From positions 1 to 54,523 of the forward strand of contig JAILEY010000026.1 of assembly GCA_024687165.1 (NCBI GenBank): a DNA stretch of 54,523 nt, written 5' to 3'. This DNA is from Treponema sp. GTDB lineage: Bacteria > Spirochaetota > Spirochaetia > Treponematales > Treponemataceae. This document shows positions 16,685 through 25,593 of the stretch, in pieces (the first letter of the stretch is position 1; the number at the start of each line of letters is the position of its first letter). Made by a program: the position numbers and the translations under genes. The notes beneath the pieces are model-generated. The model saw only the letters and a list, made by a program, of their open reading frames with translations. It ran no database searches and was not told where the DNA came from.

Positions 16685-18085
16685 ATGTACAGAACGAGAA
16701 AACTGTTTGCTTTCGTCAGTATTAACATCCTGCTGTTTGTTTGTGTAATTTTTACAACATTTACATTCATTCCTATTATTACTGAAAATTCTCCATACTC
16801 ACCTTTGTTCGCATTTGGAACTGCAGCTTTCATTTTCTTTGTTTTTTCCCTGATGATGAACGGCTTGAAAAACAAGTGGAATGATTACAATAAAAGACGT
16901 TCGCTTTATTCTGGTGAAACAGGAATTCTTACTGAATTCGCAAATAAGCTTCGATTCTGCTACTCCCTGGATGATTTTTATGATTCCATCGCAAATATTC
17001 TTGAAGTAAAGGGCGATTGTACTGTTCTTTTTGTTGACCGCAAGAAAAAATATGTTCTATATAATAGCCCTGACAGACTTTCGTGCATGAAAGAAACAAT
17101 GGATACTCTTGACCTGAACTTTTCAAATTTCTGGGACGACGGAATCTATTATCTTGGAGAAAATCTTGGTATTGTTTCAAGAGTTTCAAAATCGCGCGGA
17201 TTTTTCTTTTCTTTTAAGCAGAAGCATCTTTATGTTTTTTGCCGCTACACAAGACTTTTTGAACATGTAGCATTTAAGACTCTTTTCGATGAGTTTTCAC
17301 GCTTTATCTCTCGTGCAGAAACAATTGCAAATCTTTCTGAAATTGCATCTCTTTCAAAGGAATGGAAGCAGCTTGCTGATACACAGAAGTCATTCCTTCC
17401 TCCAGTAATGCCTAAAATCGACAAACTCCAGCTTGCAGCATATTTCCGTCCTCTGGTTAACGTTTCCGGAGACTATTATACGGTTCTTCCAATTACACCA
17501 ACAAAGACTCTTCTTATGCTTGGTGACGTTTCAGGTAAAGGTCTTGCCGCAGCTCTTGTTATGGGTCTTGTTATGAACACTGTAAAAATCCTTGAAGACA
17601 AAGAAGATCTTGCAGGAATGATTCGTGCCGTTCATAAGGCTATTAAGGGCATGAAGCTCCAGGATAAATATACTGTTGTTTTCATCGGTGTTGTTGATAC
17701 TGAAAAAATGGTAATCAATTATGTAAATGCATCTATGTCAGACCCTCTTATTATTACAAACTCTCCTTCAGGGTACAGAATCCGCCCTCTTGAATCGAAC
17801 TGTTCTCTTGTTGGTATTATTGATATTGATGAAGTTGAAGTTGCAGAACAGAAGCTTTTCCGTGATGACGTAATTCTTATGGCTTCCGACGGTGTTTCTG
17901 AAGTAATGAATGATGAAGGCGTTGAACTTGGAGATACAGATTTGTACGACAATACAATTAAATCAAGTGCACATAAAACTCCAAAAGAATTTATTGATGA
18001 TGTTGTAAATCTTATTATGGAATACAACGGCGGAAAGAAACTTAGAGATGACGTTACAATGCTGGTAGCAAAGGTAGGTAGATAA
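16685..18085 (+). CDS. Membrane-anchored SpoIIE-type PP2C phosphatase (intact metal site)
   Basis: This 466-aa protein has two N-terminal membrane helices (about residues 10-32 and 38-58), then a sensor-like region to about 230 that includes a possible coiled segment. The C-terminal PP2C/SpoIIE domain carries VSGDYYTV (about 260), LGDVSGKGLAAAL (about 278), ASDGVSEVM (about 400) and DDVTMLVAKV at the end. All four acidic metal positions are present. Such phosphatases dephosphorylate STAS-domain anti-sigma antagonists; a STAS protein is encoded two genes on. It starts an operon continuing to 21441. Confidence 0.88.
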   Translation: MYRTRKLFAFVSINILLFVCVIFTTFTFIPIITENSPYSPLFAFGTAAFIFFVFSLMMNGLKNKWNDYNKRRSLYSGETGILTEFANKLRFCYSLDDFYDSIANILEVKGDCTVLFVDRKKKYVLYNSPDRLSCMKETMDTLDLNFSNFWDDGIYYLGENLGIVSRVSKSRGFFFSFKQKHLYVFCRYTRLFEHVAFKTLFDEFSRFISRAETIANLSEIASLSKEWKQLADTQKSFLPPVMPKIDKLQLAAYFRPLVNVSGDYYTVLPITPTKTLLMLGDVSGKGLAAALVMGLVMNTVKILEDKEDLAGMIRAVHKAIKGMKLQDKYTVVFIGVVDTEKMVINYVNASMSDPLIITNSPSGYRIRPLESNCSLVGIIDIDEVEVAEQKLFRDDVILMASDGVSEVMNDEGVELGDTDLYDNTIKSSAHKTPKEFIDDVVNLIMEYNGGKKLRDDVTMLVAKVGR

Positions 18086-18087
18086 TT

Positions 18088-20286
18088 ATGTATTTGAATA
18101 TTTTGACTTTTGGCATTGCAGCCCTTTTATTTATTTATTCTTTTATTCTTGATAAGAGAGTTAAGCAGGTAAAGAACAACGGGTATCTTGTAAATCTGGT
18201 AATCGTTCTTTCACTTTTGTTTGCTTTCTCTGGTGTTGTAAATCTTTTTATGTTCTCTAAATATGATTTTATTGGAACATTCCTTGCAAGAATTCTGCTT
18301 GTTCTTTCAGGCTGGTTCAGCATCTTAAGCTGTAATTATCTTTTGCTGTACCCGAATTATAAAAAGAATAAGCTGATTATTTTGTTTCAGGCATTTTTCT
18401 TCCTTCTTGCAATTTACATTATTTTCTTTATTCCAAATTCTATTATCAGAACTGTAGTTACAAAAGACGGAAGATACAATTTTATTTCAAGCCTTATCTC
18501 AGAAGATGAAAACGGCCTCAAGCTTTCATGGGTTGTAGCTTATAATATTCTGTACAGAATGGTTATTCCTGCATTTGTCTGTCTTCTTGTGCTTGTCCGC
18601 TCTGAAAATGTTGAAAGTAAGCTTGTAAAGCAGAATATAAGAATCAATGTGCTTGGATTTGTTTTTTCATGGCTCACTCTTGAATATTTCCAGAAGGCCG
18701 GTGAATATCAGCCTGCATTATCTATGAGCACAATAGCCGGATATATTGTAATTGTGTATTTCTTTACTGTTACAACTTCTAAGGATGAAGTCTGGGATAA
18801 GAATTACATGCTTCGTGGAACTGCACGTTTTGTTTTTAAGTTTGTAATTCCTAGTATTGTTGCAGGTCTTGTTTTCATCGGATTGTGGCCTGTTGCATCA
18901 GAAGATAAGGAAATTTTCTTTATTGCCTATAGTGTTACAGCTTTGATTCTTCTTGCAATTTCTGTATTCGTTAAGAATAAAGTAAAGAATTCTGAATTCC
19001 TTCGTGACAATCGTTATGCTGATGCTTTTGAAGCAGATATTACTTCGATTGAATTTGAAAGAAGTCCTGAGAATGTTGTTGCTTATGTTTTCAAGATTCT
19101 TAAAAAGTATGTAACGACTTCATCTCTTAAAATCATGATTGATGACGGCAACGGTTCTCTTGAAAAAGTCTGGGATTCTGCACAGAAGGATGATGAAGCA
19201 TCTGATGAAAAAAATCAGAAGCCTCTGGTTGCAAATACATTCATGTTTGACCTTTTCATGAATAATCATCAGCAGATTGTTTTCCGCGAAATGGTTGAAA
19301 GAAACAGTGCTTACTTAAAAATCAAAAATGATGTTCTTGCATTTATGGATAAGGCTGATTGTGATGCATTCATAATTCTTGCAGAAGGCCGCCAGATTAT
19401 CGGTTTGTTCCTCCTTGGTAAAAAGAGTAGCAAAAACGTTTATTCAAATTATGATCTTGCAGTATTCAAAAAGTTCTATTCTAATTTCTTCGTTGTTGGA
19501 TATTACGTAAAGAATATTATGAATGAAACTGTTGTCGGAACTGTTAACCGCGAAATCCGTATGTCAGGACAGATTATTACTTCAATTCAGGAAAATATGG
19601 AATTGATCAATAATCCGAAAGTTGACACAGGATATCTCATGGTTCCTGCACATAACATCGGTGGTGAATTTGTTGATCTTATCCGTCTTACAGATTCAAG
19701 ACACATTTTTGTAATCGGATCTGTATCAGGAAAGGGTATTGCCGCTTCCATGAGTATGGTCATCCTTAAGTCCATCATCAGAACGTTCCTTGCAGAAACA
19801 ACAGACTTTAAAAAGCTTGTTGCAAAAGTTAATGCTTTTGTTCGCGATAATCTTCCAAAGGGAATTTTCTTCTCTGGAACTTTCGGTCTTATGGATTTTG
19901 CATCGAACACAATGTATTATATTAACTGTGGTTCACCGGCAATCTTTGTTTATTCAAAAGCATATAACAATGTTATTGAAGTTCAGGGTGAAGGTCATAT
20001 TCTTGGTTTTGTAAAAGATATTACTCCTTATGTAAAAGTAAAGAAGATCAAGCTTACGGAAGGTGACATTGTATTTATTTGTACTGACGGACTTATTGAT
20101 TCACGTTCTCTTCGTGGTGATATTTTCAGCAAGTCAAGAGTTTCTACAGCAATTACAGAAAATCAGACTTATACTGCAGACCGTCTTGCAAAGTTTACAT
20201 ATGAAAGCCTTAAGAGCTTTACTTCTAAGGAACTTGAAGACGATATTACAATCCTGGTATTTAAATATGTTGGAGGCAATAAATAA
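18088..20286 (+). CDS. Polytopic membrane protein with degenerate SpoIIE-type domain
   Basis: This 732-aa protein begins 3 bp after the previous stop. Residues 1-300 contain about eight hydrophobic helices, like a 7TM/histidine-kinase-type sensor input. A GAF-like region (about 310-470) follows, then a SpoIIE domain (about 490-732). Two of the usual metal aspartates are changed: GGD(F/Y) reads GGEFVDL (about residue 525) and GDVSGKG reads GSVSGKG (about 544). FICTDGLIDS and EDDITILVF retain theirs. It may be a weak phosphatase or a pseudo-enzyme that senses and competes for the STAS partner. Its stop overlaps the STAS start (TAATG), which implies coupled translation. Confidence 0.85.
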   Translation: MYLNILTFGIAALLFIYSFILDKRVKQVKNNGYLVNLVIVLSLLFAFSGVVNLFMFSKYDFIGTFLARILLVLSGWFSILSCNYLLLYPNYKKNKLIILFQAFFFLLAIYIIFFIPNSIIRTVVTKDGRYNFISSLISEDENGLKLSWVVAYNILYRMVIPAFVCLLVLVRSENVESKLVKQNIRINVLGFVFSWLTLEYFQKAGEYQPALSMSTIAGYIVIVYFFTVTTSKDEVWDKNYMLRGTARFVFKFVIPSIVAGLVFIGLWPVASEDKEIFFIAYSVTALILLAISVFVKNKVKNSEFLRDNRYADAFEADITSIEFERSPENVVAYVFKILKKYVTTSSLKIMIDDGNGSLEKVWDSAQKDDEASDEKNQKPLVANTFMFDLFMNNHQQIVFREMVERNSAYLKIKNDVLAFMDKADCDAFIILAEGRQIIGLFLLGKKSSKNVYSNYDLAVFKKFYSNFFVVGYYVKNIMNETVVGTVNREIRMSGQIITSIQENMELINNPKVDTGYLMVPAHNIGGEFVDLIRLTDSRHIFVIGSVSGKGIAASMSMVILKSIIRTFLAETTDFKKLVAKVNAFVRDNLPKGIFFSGTFGLMDFASNTMYYINCGSPAIFVYSKAYNNVIEVQGEGHILGFVKDITPYVKVKKIKLTEGDIVFICTDGLIDSRSLRGDIFSKSRVSTAITENQTYTADRLAKFTYESLKSFTSKELEDDITILVFKYVGGNK

Positions 20287-20612
20287 TGGATCAGCTTACA
20301 TTAAGTGAAAAAATTGGTTCAAACTATATGTACCTGGACATTTCAGGTGCTCTCAATTCATATACTCTCACAGAATTCCAGGAAAAGGTTTACAGCTATA
20401 TTCCTGATTTTAATGTTGTTGTAAAAATGGATGAAATCATTCAGATTGATTCTTCAGGCGTAGGTGTGCTTCTTGCTGCTCATAATGAAGGACTCGACAG
20501 CGGAACAAAATTTTATATAATGAGTCCGTCTGAACCTGTGCGTCATGCGCTTGATAAAACAGGATTTATGGATATGCTGAATATAATTCATTCAGTAACT
20601 GAGGTTTCATAA
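20286..20612 (+). CDS. STAS-domain anti-sigma factor antagonist
   Basis: This 108-aa single-domain protein of the SpoIIAA/RsbV type has a beta-alpha fold and IIQIDSSGVGVLLAAHNEG (about residues 51-69), where the Ser in DSSG is the usual phosphorylation site. It starts inside the stop codon of the upstream phosphatase-like gene. In partner switching, the dephosphorylated form binds an anti-sigma kinase and frees a sigma factor or another target. No RsbW-type kinase is encoded in this window, so the partner must be elsewhere or the output differs. Confidence 0.9.
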   Translation: MDQLTLSEKIGSNYMYLDISGALNSYTLTEFQEKVYSYIPDFNVVVKMDEIIQIDSSGVGVLLAAHNEGLDSGTKFYIMSPSEPVRHALDKTGFMDMLNIIHSVTEVS

Positions 20613-20613
20613 A

Positions 20614-21441
20614 ATGCTTCGTAAGTCTTTTGTAATAGTAATTATAGTTTCAATCTGTTCGATTATATGCTGTAAAAAAGCAGGGGCCGCTCCAAAGCAG
20701 AAAGCCAGCGGTAAGGAGACGGAATCACCTGAAGTTAAAAAAATTGATCGTGTGCTTTCAAAAATGAGCGAACGTGCCCAAAAAGAAATTAAAATCAGCG
20801 ATAAAGAAAAGTTTCTTAAGGATTTGAAAATTGTTCTTGAGGCAGATGAAAAATACAATGATGGTGGTAATTTGAGCCTCTTGTTTTTGATTGATAAGAC
20901 TCATAAAGTTGGTGCAGATGAAGTTCCACGTGATATGATTCACCTTGAGTCAAACGAAAATTATTTAGTTAACAAAAATAATCTGAACTTAAGAAGACCT
21001 GCTTATGAAGCTCTTGGCGTAATGGCAGCGGCCGCAAAAAAAGACGGTGTAAATCTTACAGTAAGTTCCACATACCGCTCTTATGAATATCAGAAAAATC
21101 TTTTTGATTACTGGGTAAGAGTTGACGGACTTGAAGAGGCAGAGCGTGAAAGTGCACGACCTGGTACAAGTCAGCATCAGCTTGGATGTGCAATGGATTT
21201 TGCTCCTGTTGATGATGCTTTTGCAGAAACTCCAGGCGGCGCATGGGTTTATAAGCATGCTGCAGAGTACGGCTGGTCCCTTTCGTTTCCTAAAAATTAT
21301 GAAGATATTACAGGATACCGATGGGAAAGCTGGCATTTCCGTTTTATTGGAGTTGAAGCCTGTAAATTCCAGGAAAAATATTTTTGCGACGTTCAGCAGT
21401 ACATGATTGAATTCATTGATTTGTGGCGAACTGAAAAGTAA
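20614..21441 (+). CDS. VanY/DacB-type D-alanyl-D-alanine carboxypeptidase lipoprotein
   Basis: This 275-aa protein has a hydrophobic leader ending in a Cys pair (SIICCKK, residues 16-22) that resembles a lipobox, so it is probably a lipoprotein. The Zn-peptidase motifs are SSTYRSYEYQ (about residue 150), the metal motif SQHQLGCAMDFAP (His and Asp, about 185-197) and WESWHFRFIG (His, about 242). It would trim the terminal D-Ala from peptidoglycan stem peptides in the periplasm. It begins 1 bp after the STAS stop, so it belongs to the same operon; a link between partner switching and the wall enzyme is possible but unproven. Confidence 0.85.
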   Translation: MLRKSFVIVIIVSICSIICCKKAGAAPKQKASGKETESPEVKKIDRVLSKMSERAQKEIKISDKEKFLKDLKIVLEADEKYNDGGNLSLLFLIDKTHKVGADEVPRDMIHLESNENYLVNKNNLNLRRPAYEALGVMAAAAKKDGVNLTVSSTYRSYEYQKNLFDYWVRVDGLEEAERESARPGTSQHQLGCAMDFAPVDDAFAETPGGAWVYKHAAEYGWSLSFPKNYEDITGYRWESWHFRFIGVEACKFQEKYFCDVQQYMIEFIDLWRTEK

Positions 21442-21459
21442 ATTGTAAAATTATCTTAA

Positions 21460-21488
21460 TTGTCAATTTTTAAGCAAATCACTATAAT
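21460..21488 (+). promoter_or_regulatory. Strong promoter directly ahead of a terminator-like hairpin
   Basis: TTGTCA (21460-21465), 17 bp and TATAAT (21483-21488) are near consensus. Transcription would start at about 21493-21495, at the base of the hairpin listed next. It may produce a very short RNA or feed leuS after read-through. Confidence 0.55.
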
Positions 21489-21491
21489 TGT

Positions 21492-21528
21492 GGGAAATCC
21501 GCGTAAGTGGCATTTCTCATTTTTTTTA
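21492..21528 (+). terminator. Rho-independent terminator after the phosphatase operon
   Basis: GGGAAATCC and GGCATTTCTC form a 9-bp stem with one bulge and one wobble around GCGTAAGT, followed by eight T. It closes the 16685-21441 operon and lies immediately downstream of the promoter at 21460. Beyond it, up to element A copy 4 at 21621, I see nothing recognisable. Confidence 0.65.
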
Positions 21529-21620
21529 TTGATGGTAAAACAGATGTCCCTCTTGCGGTGCATTTTTACTTATAAAATATTTAGGTGAATGACGGGTTTT
21601 AGAGTTATTATAGATTTAAT

Positions 21621-21771
21621 AAAATTGACGCGAGGAAGTATTGAGCGGAACGAAAACATTCTGTTTGTTGGTGTCGCGAAGCGACAAAGTGAATAGTTCC
21701 TTTACAACAAACAGCATGTAGATGCGATAGCATCGGTTTTGTTACGCGCAAGACGACCGGAAGTCAATTTT
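21621..21771 (+). repeat. Dispersed palindromic element A, copy 4
   Basis: This forward copy has outer arms AAAATTGAC (21621-21629) and GTCAATTTT (21763-21771). They are perfectly paired although both sides differ from the usual TTGGC/GCCAA. The inner stem is CTGTTTGTTG/CAACAAACAG with GTCGC-GAA-GCGAC, and the third hairpin is GATGC-GATA-GCATC. It ends 58 bp before leuS. Confidence 0.85.
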
Positions 21772-21829
21772 TATAATAGTTTACTGAAACTTGAAGTTAT
21801 GGCTAAATAATTATTTCAGGAGAAAAAAT

Positions 21830-24364
21830 ATGGCATACCCATTCAAAAACATTGAACCTAAGTGGCAGAAATATTGGGATGAAAACAAGACCTTTCGTGT
21901 AACAGAAGATGAAAAATTTCCTGCAGACAAAAGACGTTATGTACTTGATATGTTTCCTTATCCATCAGGAGCCGGACTACATGTAGGACATCCGGAAGGC
22001 TATACTGCAACAGATATTTACTGCCGCTACCTCCGTATGAACGGCTACAATGTTCTTCATCCGATGGGGTATGATGCATTTGGTCTTCCTGCAGAAAATT
22101 ACGCAATTAAAACAGGAACTCATCCTTCAATCACTACAAATGCAAATATTGAAAATTTCACACGCCAGATTAAAGCTCTTGGTTTCAGCTATGACTGGGA
22201 CCGCTGTGTTTCAACTTGTGAACCGGATTATTACAAATGGACTCAGTGGATTTTCCTTAAGCTTTATGAAAAGGGACTTGCTTATGAAGCAGAAACTCCA
22301 ATCAACTGGTGTCCAAGCTGTCTTACGGGTCTTGCAAATGAAGAAGTTAAAGAAGGAAAGTGTGAACGTTGTGGTGCAGTTGTAACTCATAAAACAATCC
22401 GTCAGTGGATTCTTAAAATTACAGAATATGCAGAACGTCTTCTTGAAGACCTTGATGATCTTGACTGGCCGGACAGTGTTAAGGCAATGCAGCGTAACTG
22501 GATCGGAAAATCTTTCGGTGCAGAGGTTGATTTCGAAATCGACGGACACGCCGGAGAAAAACTTACAGTTTACACAACACGCTGTGACACACTCTTTGGT
22601 GCAACTTATATGGTTGTTGCTCCTGAACATCCTGTGGTAAAAAAGATTACAACTACAGAACAGAAAGAAGCTGTTGAAAAATATATTGAAGAAGCAGCAA
22701 AAAAATCTGACCTTCAGCGTACAGATCTTGCAAAAGATAAAACCGGTGTATTCTCAGGAAGCTATGCAATCAATCCTGTAAACGGAAAAAAGATTCCAAT
22801 CTGGATTGCAGACTATGTTTTGATTTCATACGGAACTGGTGCAATCATGGCTGTACCTGCACACGATGACCGCGACTGGGAATTTGCAAAGAAGTTTAAT
22901 CTTCCTATTATTGAAGTTCTTAAGTCAGAAGTTGATGTACAGAAGCAGGCATGGACTCAGGATGGAGTCCACGTACACTCTGAATTCCTTGATGGACTTA
23001 ACAAAAAAGATGCCATTGCAAAGATGATTGAATTCCTGGGTGAAAGAAAAATCGGAAAGGCAACAGTAAATTATAAGCTTCGTGACTGGATCTTCAGCCG
23101 TCAGCGTTACTGGGGTGAACCGATTCCTCTTGTACATTGTCCTGATTGTGGAACAGTTGCAGTTCCAGAAGATCAGCTTCCTGTTGAACTTCCAAATGTA
23201 AAATCATATCAGCCGACTGGTACAGGTGAATCTCCGCTTGCTGCAATTGATTCATGGGTTAATTGCAAGTGTCCTAAGTGCGGAAAAGATGCAAAACGCG
23301 AAACAAACACAATGCCTCAGTGGGGCGGTTCATGCTGGTACTATCTGCGCTATCTTGATCCAAAAAACAATAATGCATTCTGTTCTAAAGAAGCAGAAAA
23401 ATACTGGATGCCTGTTGATTTATATGTTGGTGGTGCTGAACATGCAGTTCTTCATCTTCTTTATGCAAGATTCTGGCACAAGGTTCTTTATGATTGCGGC
23501 GTAGTTTCAACAAAGGAACCTTTCCAGCGTCTTATCAATCAGGGACTTATTACTTCATTTGCTTTCCAGCGCAAAAATAAAACTCTTGTTCCAACTGATG
23601 AAGTTGAAGAAAAAGATGGAAAATATTTTGAAAAGGCAACTGGTGAAGAAGTTGAACAGATCATCGCAAAGATGTCTAAGTCTTTGAAGAATGTTGTAAA
23701 TCCTGATGAAATGATTGATCAGTATGGTGCAGACAGTGTTCGTATGTATGAAATGTTTATGGGACCTCTTACAGTTTCAAAGCCATGGAATACACAGGGA
23801 CTTGTTGGAATCAACCGCTTCCTTGATAAAGTCTGGCAGATCAGTGAAAAGCCTATGGCAGACATTGATATCACTGCAAAAATTGAAGATAAAACTCTTG
23901 TTGAACTTCGCAAGACTTATGCAAAGACAGTTGCTAAAGTTACAAAGGATACAGCAAATCTTGACTTTAACGTTGCAATCAGCCAGATGATGATTTTCAT
24001 AAATGAAGCATCAAAAGTTGAAAAAATGCCTAAGGCAATGTGGGAAGGATTTGTGCTTATGCTCAGCCCGTATGCTCCTCATCTTGGTGAAGAACTCTGG
24101 GAAAAGCTTGGTCACACAAAGACAAATGCTTATGAGAAATGGCCAACATTCAGCGAAGAATACTGCAAGGAAGATATAAAGGAATTCGTTGTTATGATCA
24201 ACGGAAAGCTTCGTGATAAGTTTGAAGCAGCCGCTGATGCAGATGACGAAACTTTGAAAGCTCGTGCTGCTGAAACAGAAGGATACAAAAAATTTACTGA
24301 AGGCAAGGAAATCGTAAAGGTAATCGTTGTCAAAGGTAAAATGGTTAACTTCGTTGTAAAATAA
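21830..24364 (+). CDS. leuS: Leucyl-tRNA synthetase
   Basis: Translation from ATG 21830, with AGGAG 7 bp upstream, gives 844 aa; an ATG at 21791 overlaps nothing useful and lacks a site. The HIGH motif is [16 protein letters not shown] (about residues 43-58). A zinc knuckle CPSC...CERCG is near 160-180. The CP1 editing domain carries [14 protein letters not shown] and [13 protein letters not shown]. The second zinc-type cysteines and [13 protein letters not shown] precede the KMSKS loop [18 protein letters not shown] (about 611-628). It charges tRNA-Leu; the tRNA-Leu(CAA) gene is 3 kb downstream. No T-box features are seen in its leader. Confidence 0.98.
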   Translation: MAYPFKNIEPKWQKYWDENKTFRVTEDEKFPADKRRYVLDMFPYPSGAGLHVGHPEGYTATDIYCRYLRMNGYNVLHPMGYDAFGLPAENYAIKTGTHPSITTNANIENFTRQIKALGFSYDWDRCVSTCEPDYYKWTQWIFLKLYEKGLAYEAETPINWCPSCLTGLANEEVKEGKCERCGAVVTHKTIRQWILKITEYAERLLEDLDDLDWPDSVKAMQRNWIGKSFGAEVDFEIDGHAGEKLTVYTTRCDTLFGATYMVVAPEHPVVKKITTTEQKEAVEKYIEEAAKKSDLQRTDLAKDKTGVFSGSYAINPVNGKKIPIWIADYVLISYGTGAIMAVPAHDDRDWEFAKKFNLPIIEVLKSEVDVQKQAWTQDGVHVHSEFLDGLNKKDAIAKMIEFLGERKIGKATVNYKLRDWIFSRQRYWGEPIPLVHCPDCGTVAVPEDQLPVELPNVKSYQPTGTGESPLAAIDSWVNCKCPKCGKDAKRETNTMPQWGGSCWYYLRYLDPKNNNAFCSKEAEKYWMPVDLYVGGAEHAVLHLLYARFWHKVLYDCGVVSTKEPFQRLINQGLITSFAFQRKNKTLVPTDEVEEKDGKYFEKATGEEVEQIIAKMSKSLKNVVNPDEMIDQYGADSVRMYEMFMGPLTVSKPWNTQGLVGINRFLDKVWQISEKPMADIDITAKIEDKTLVELRKTYAKTVAKVTKDTANLDFNVAISQMMIFINEASKVEKMPKAMWEGFVLMLSPYAPHLGEELWEKLGHTKTNAYEKWPTFSEEYCKEDIKEFVVMINGKLRDKFEAAADADDETLKARAAETEGYKKFTEGKEIVKVIVVKGKMVNFVVK

Positions 24365-24427
24365 TTTTGTAAGTTTGATAGTATTATATTGTTTAGTCTT
24401 AACTTCGATTTTTTTTAAGACATAATG

Positions 24428-24579
24428 AAATTGGCGCGAAGGAGTGTTGAGCAGGACGAAAATATTCTGTTTGTTGCGGTCGCGAAAGCGACATGATAAA
24501 TAGTTACCTTGCAACAAACAGTATATAGATGCTGTACAGCATCGGTTTTGGGCTGCTTAACGCGACTGGGAGCCAATTT
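24428..24579 (+). repeat. Dispersed palindromic element A, copy 5 (best-formed reference copy)
   Basis: Outer arms are AAATTGGC (24428-24435) and GCCAATTT (24572-24579). The second helix pairs GTGTTGAGCAG (24444-24454) with CTGCTTAACGC (24553-24563), with two wobbles. The third is CTGTTTGTTGC (24467-24477) with GCAACAAACAG (24511-24521), enclosing GTCGC-GAAA-GCGAC (24479-24492), a GNRA-type loop. The last is GATGC-TGTACA-GCATC (24528-24543). It fills the space between leuS and the methyltransferase gene. Confidence 0.9.
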
Positions 24580-24634
24580 TATTATTTTTTTTGAGAATTT
24601 TGAATTTAGGACTGTTTAAAATTTCTTCATTTAA

Positions 24635-24640
24635 TATAAT
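24635..24640 (+). promoter_or_regulatory. -10 box of the methyltransferase gene (leaderless)
   Basis: TATAAT ends 7 bp before the ATG at 24648, so transcription should begin at or next to the A of ATG. No convincing -35 box and no ribosome-binding site are seen. Confidence 0.5.
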
Positions 24641-24647
24641 TGATTTC

Positions 24648-25589
24648 ATGAAAGCGGAACGAAACAAGACAATTGATCTTTCTGTAGAAGAAGGTGCAGA
24701 ATATTTGAAGCAGTGCATTCATGTCAGTGAGAATGCAGATTTAAATTCCATCATTGATAAAACAATTCACGGTGATACATTTGAGGTTTTGAAAAAACTT
24801 CCGAACCAGTTTATTGACCTTCTGATTGTAGATCCGCCTTACAACCTTAACAAAGATTTTCACGGAAATAAATTTAAGCAGACGAGCGATGAATTTTATG
24901 CTGAATATACCCGCGGCTGGATTGAACTTTGCAAGCCTCTTTTAAAACCAAATGCTTCTGTTTATGTTTGCTGTGACTGGATTTCAAGCTGCGTCATCGG
25001 TCTTGAATTAAAAAAGCATTTTAAAATTCAAAACAGAATTACCTGGCAGCGTGAAAAGGGCAGAGGTGCAAAATCAAACTGGAAAAATGGAATGGAAGAT
25101 ATCTGGTTTTGCACGCTGAGTGATGATTATACTTTTAATGTTGAAGATGTAAAAATCCGTCGTCGAGTAGTTGCTCCGTATAAAAAAGACGGGGAACCAA
25201 AAGACTGGGAAGAAACTGAAGAAGGAAATTTCCGCAACACTTATCCTTCAAATTTCTGGGATGACATTTCAATTCCGTACTGGTCAATGGCTGAAAATAC
25301 TGCGCATCCTACACAGAAAAGTGAGAAGCTTCTTGCAAAATTAATTCTTGCCAGTTCAAATAAAGGCGATGTAGTTTTTGATCCTTTTCTTGGTTCAGGT
25401 TCGACCTCTGTAACTGCAAAAAAACTTGAAAGACATTTTTGCGGCATTGAACAGAATGAGCAGTATTGCGTCTGGATTCAGAAACGTCTTGAAATGGCAG
25501 AAACTGATAAAAGTATCCAGGGCTATACTGACGGTGTATTCTGGGAAAGAAATACTTCCAGTATTCAGAAGACCAAAACTAAAAAATAA
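24648..25589 (+). CDS. Orphan beta-class DNA methyltransferase
   Basis: Translation from ATG 24648 gives 313 aa. The catalytic motif DPPYNLNKDFHG is near the N-terminus (about residue 61) and the SAM-binding motif DPFLGSGSTSVTAKKL near the C-terminus (about 244). This permuted order defines beta-class amino-methyltransferases (N6-adenine or N4-cytosine). PTQKSEKLLAKLI is motif X-like. No restriction gene is adjacent; recQ converges on it with 4 bp between, so it is likely an orphan regulator or a remnant of a restriction system. An upstream TTG at 24591 would extend it through the promoter and is rejected. Confidence 0.88.
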   Translation: MKAERNKTIDLSVEEGAEYLKQCIHVSENADLNSIIDKTIHGDTFEVLKKLPNQFIDLLIVDPPYNLNKDFHGNKFKQTSDEFYAEYTRGWIELCKPLLKPNASVYVCCDWISSCVIGLELKKHFKIQNRITWQREKGRGAKSNWKNGMEDIWFCTLSDDYTFNVEDVKIRRRVVAPYKKDGEPKDWEETEEGNFRNTYPSNFWDDISIPYWSMAENTAHPTQKSEKLLAKLILASSNKGDVVFDPFLGSGSTSVTAKKLERHFCGIEQNEQYCVWIQKRLEMAETDKSIQGYTDGVFWERNTSSIQKTKTKK

Positions 25590-25593
25590 AATT

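Noticed and set aside
21442..21829. T-box leader for leuS
   Set aside because: No T-box sequence, specifier loop or antiterminator is seen; the space holds a promoter/terminator pair and element A.
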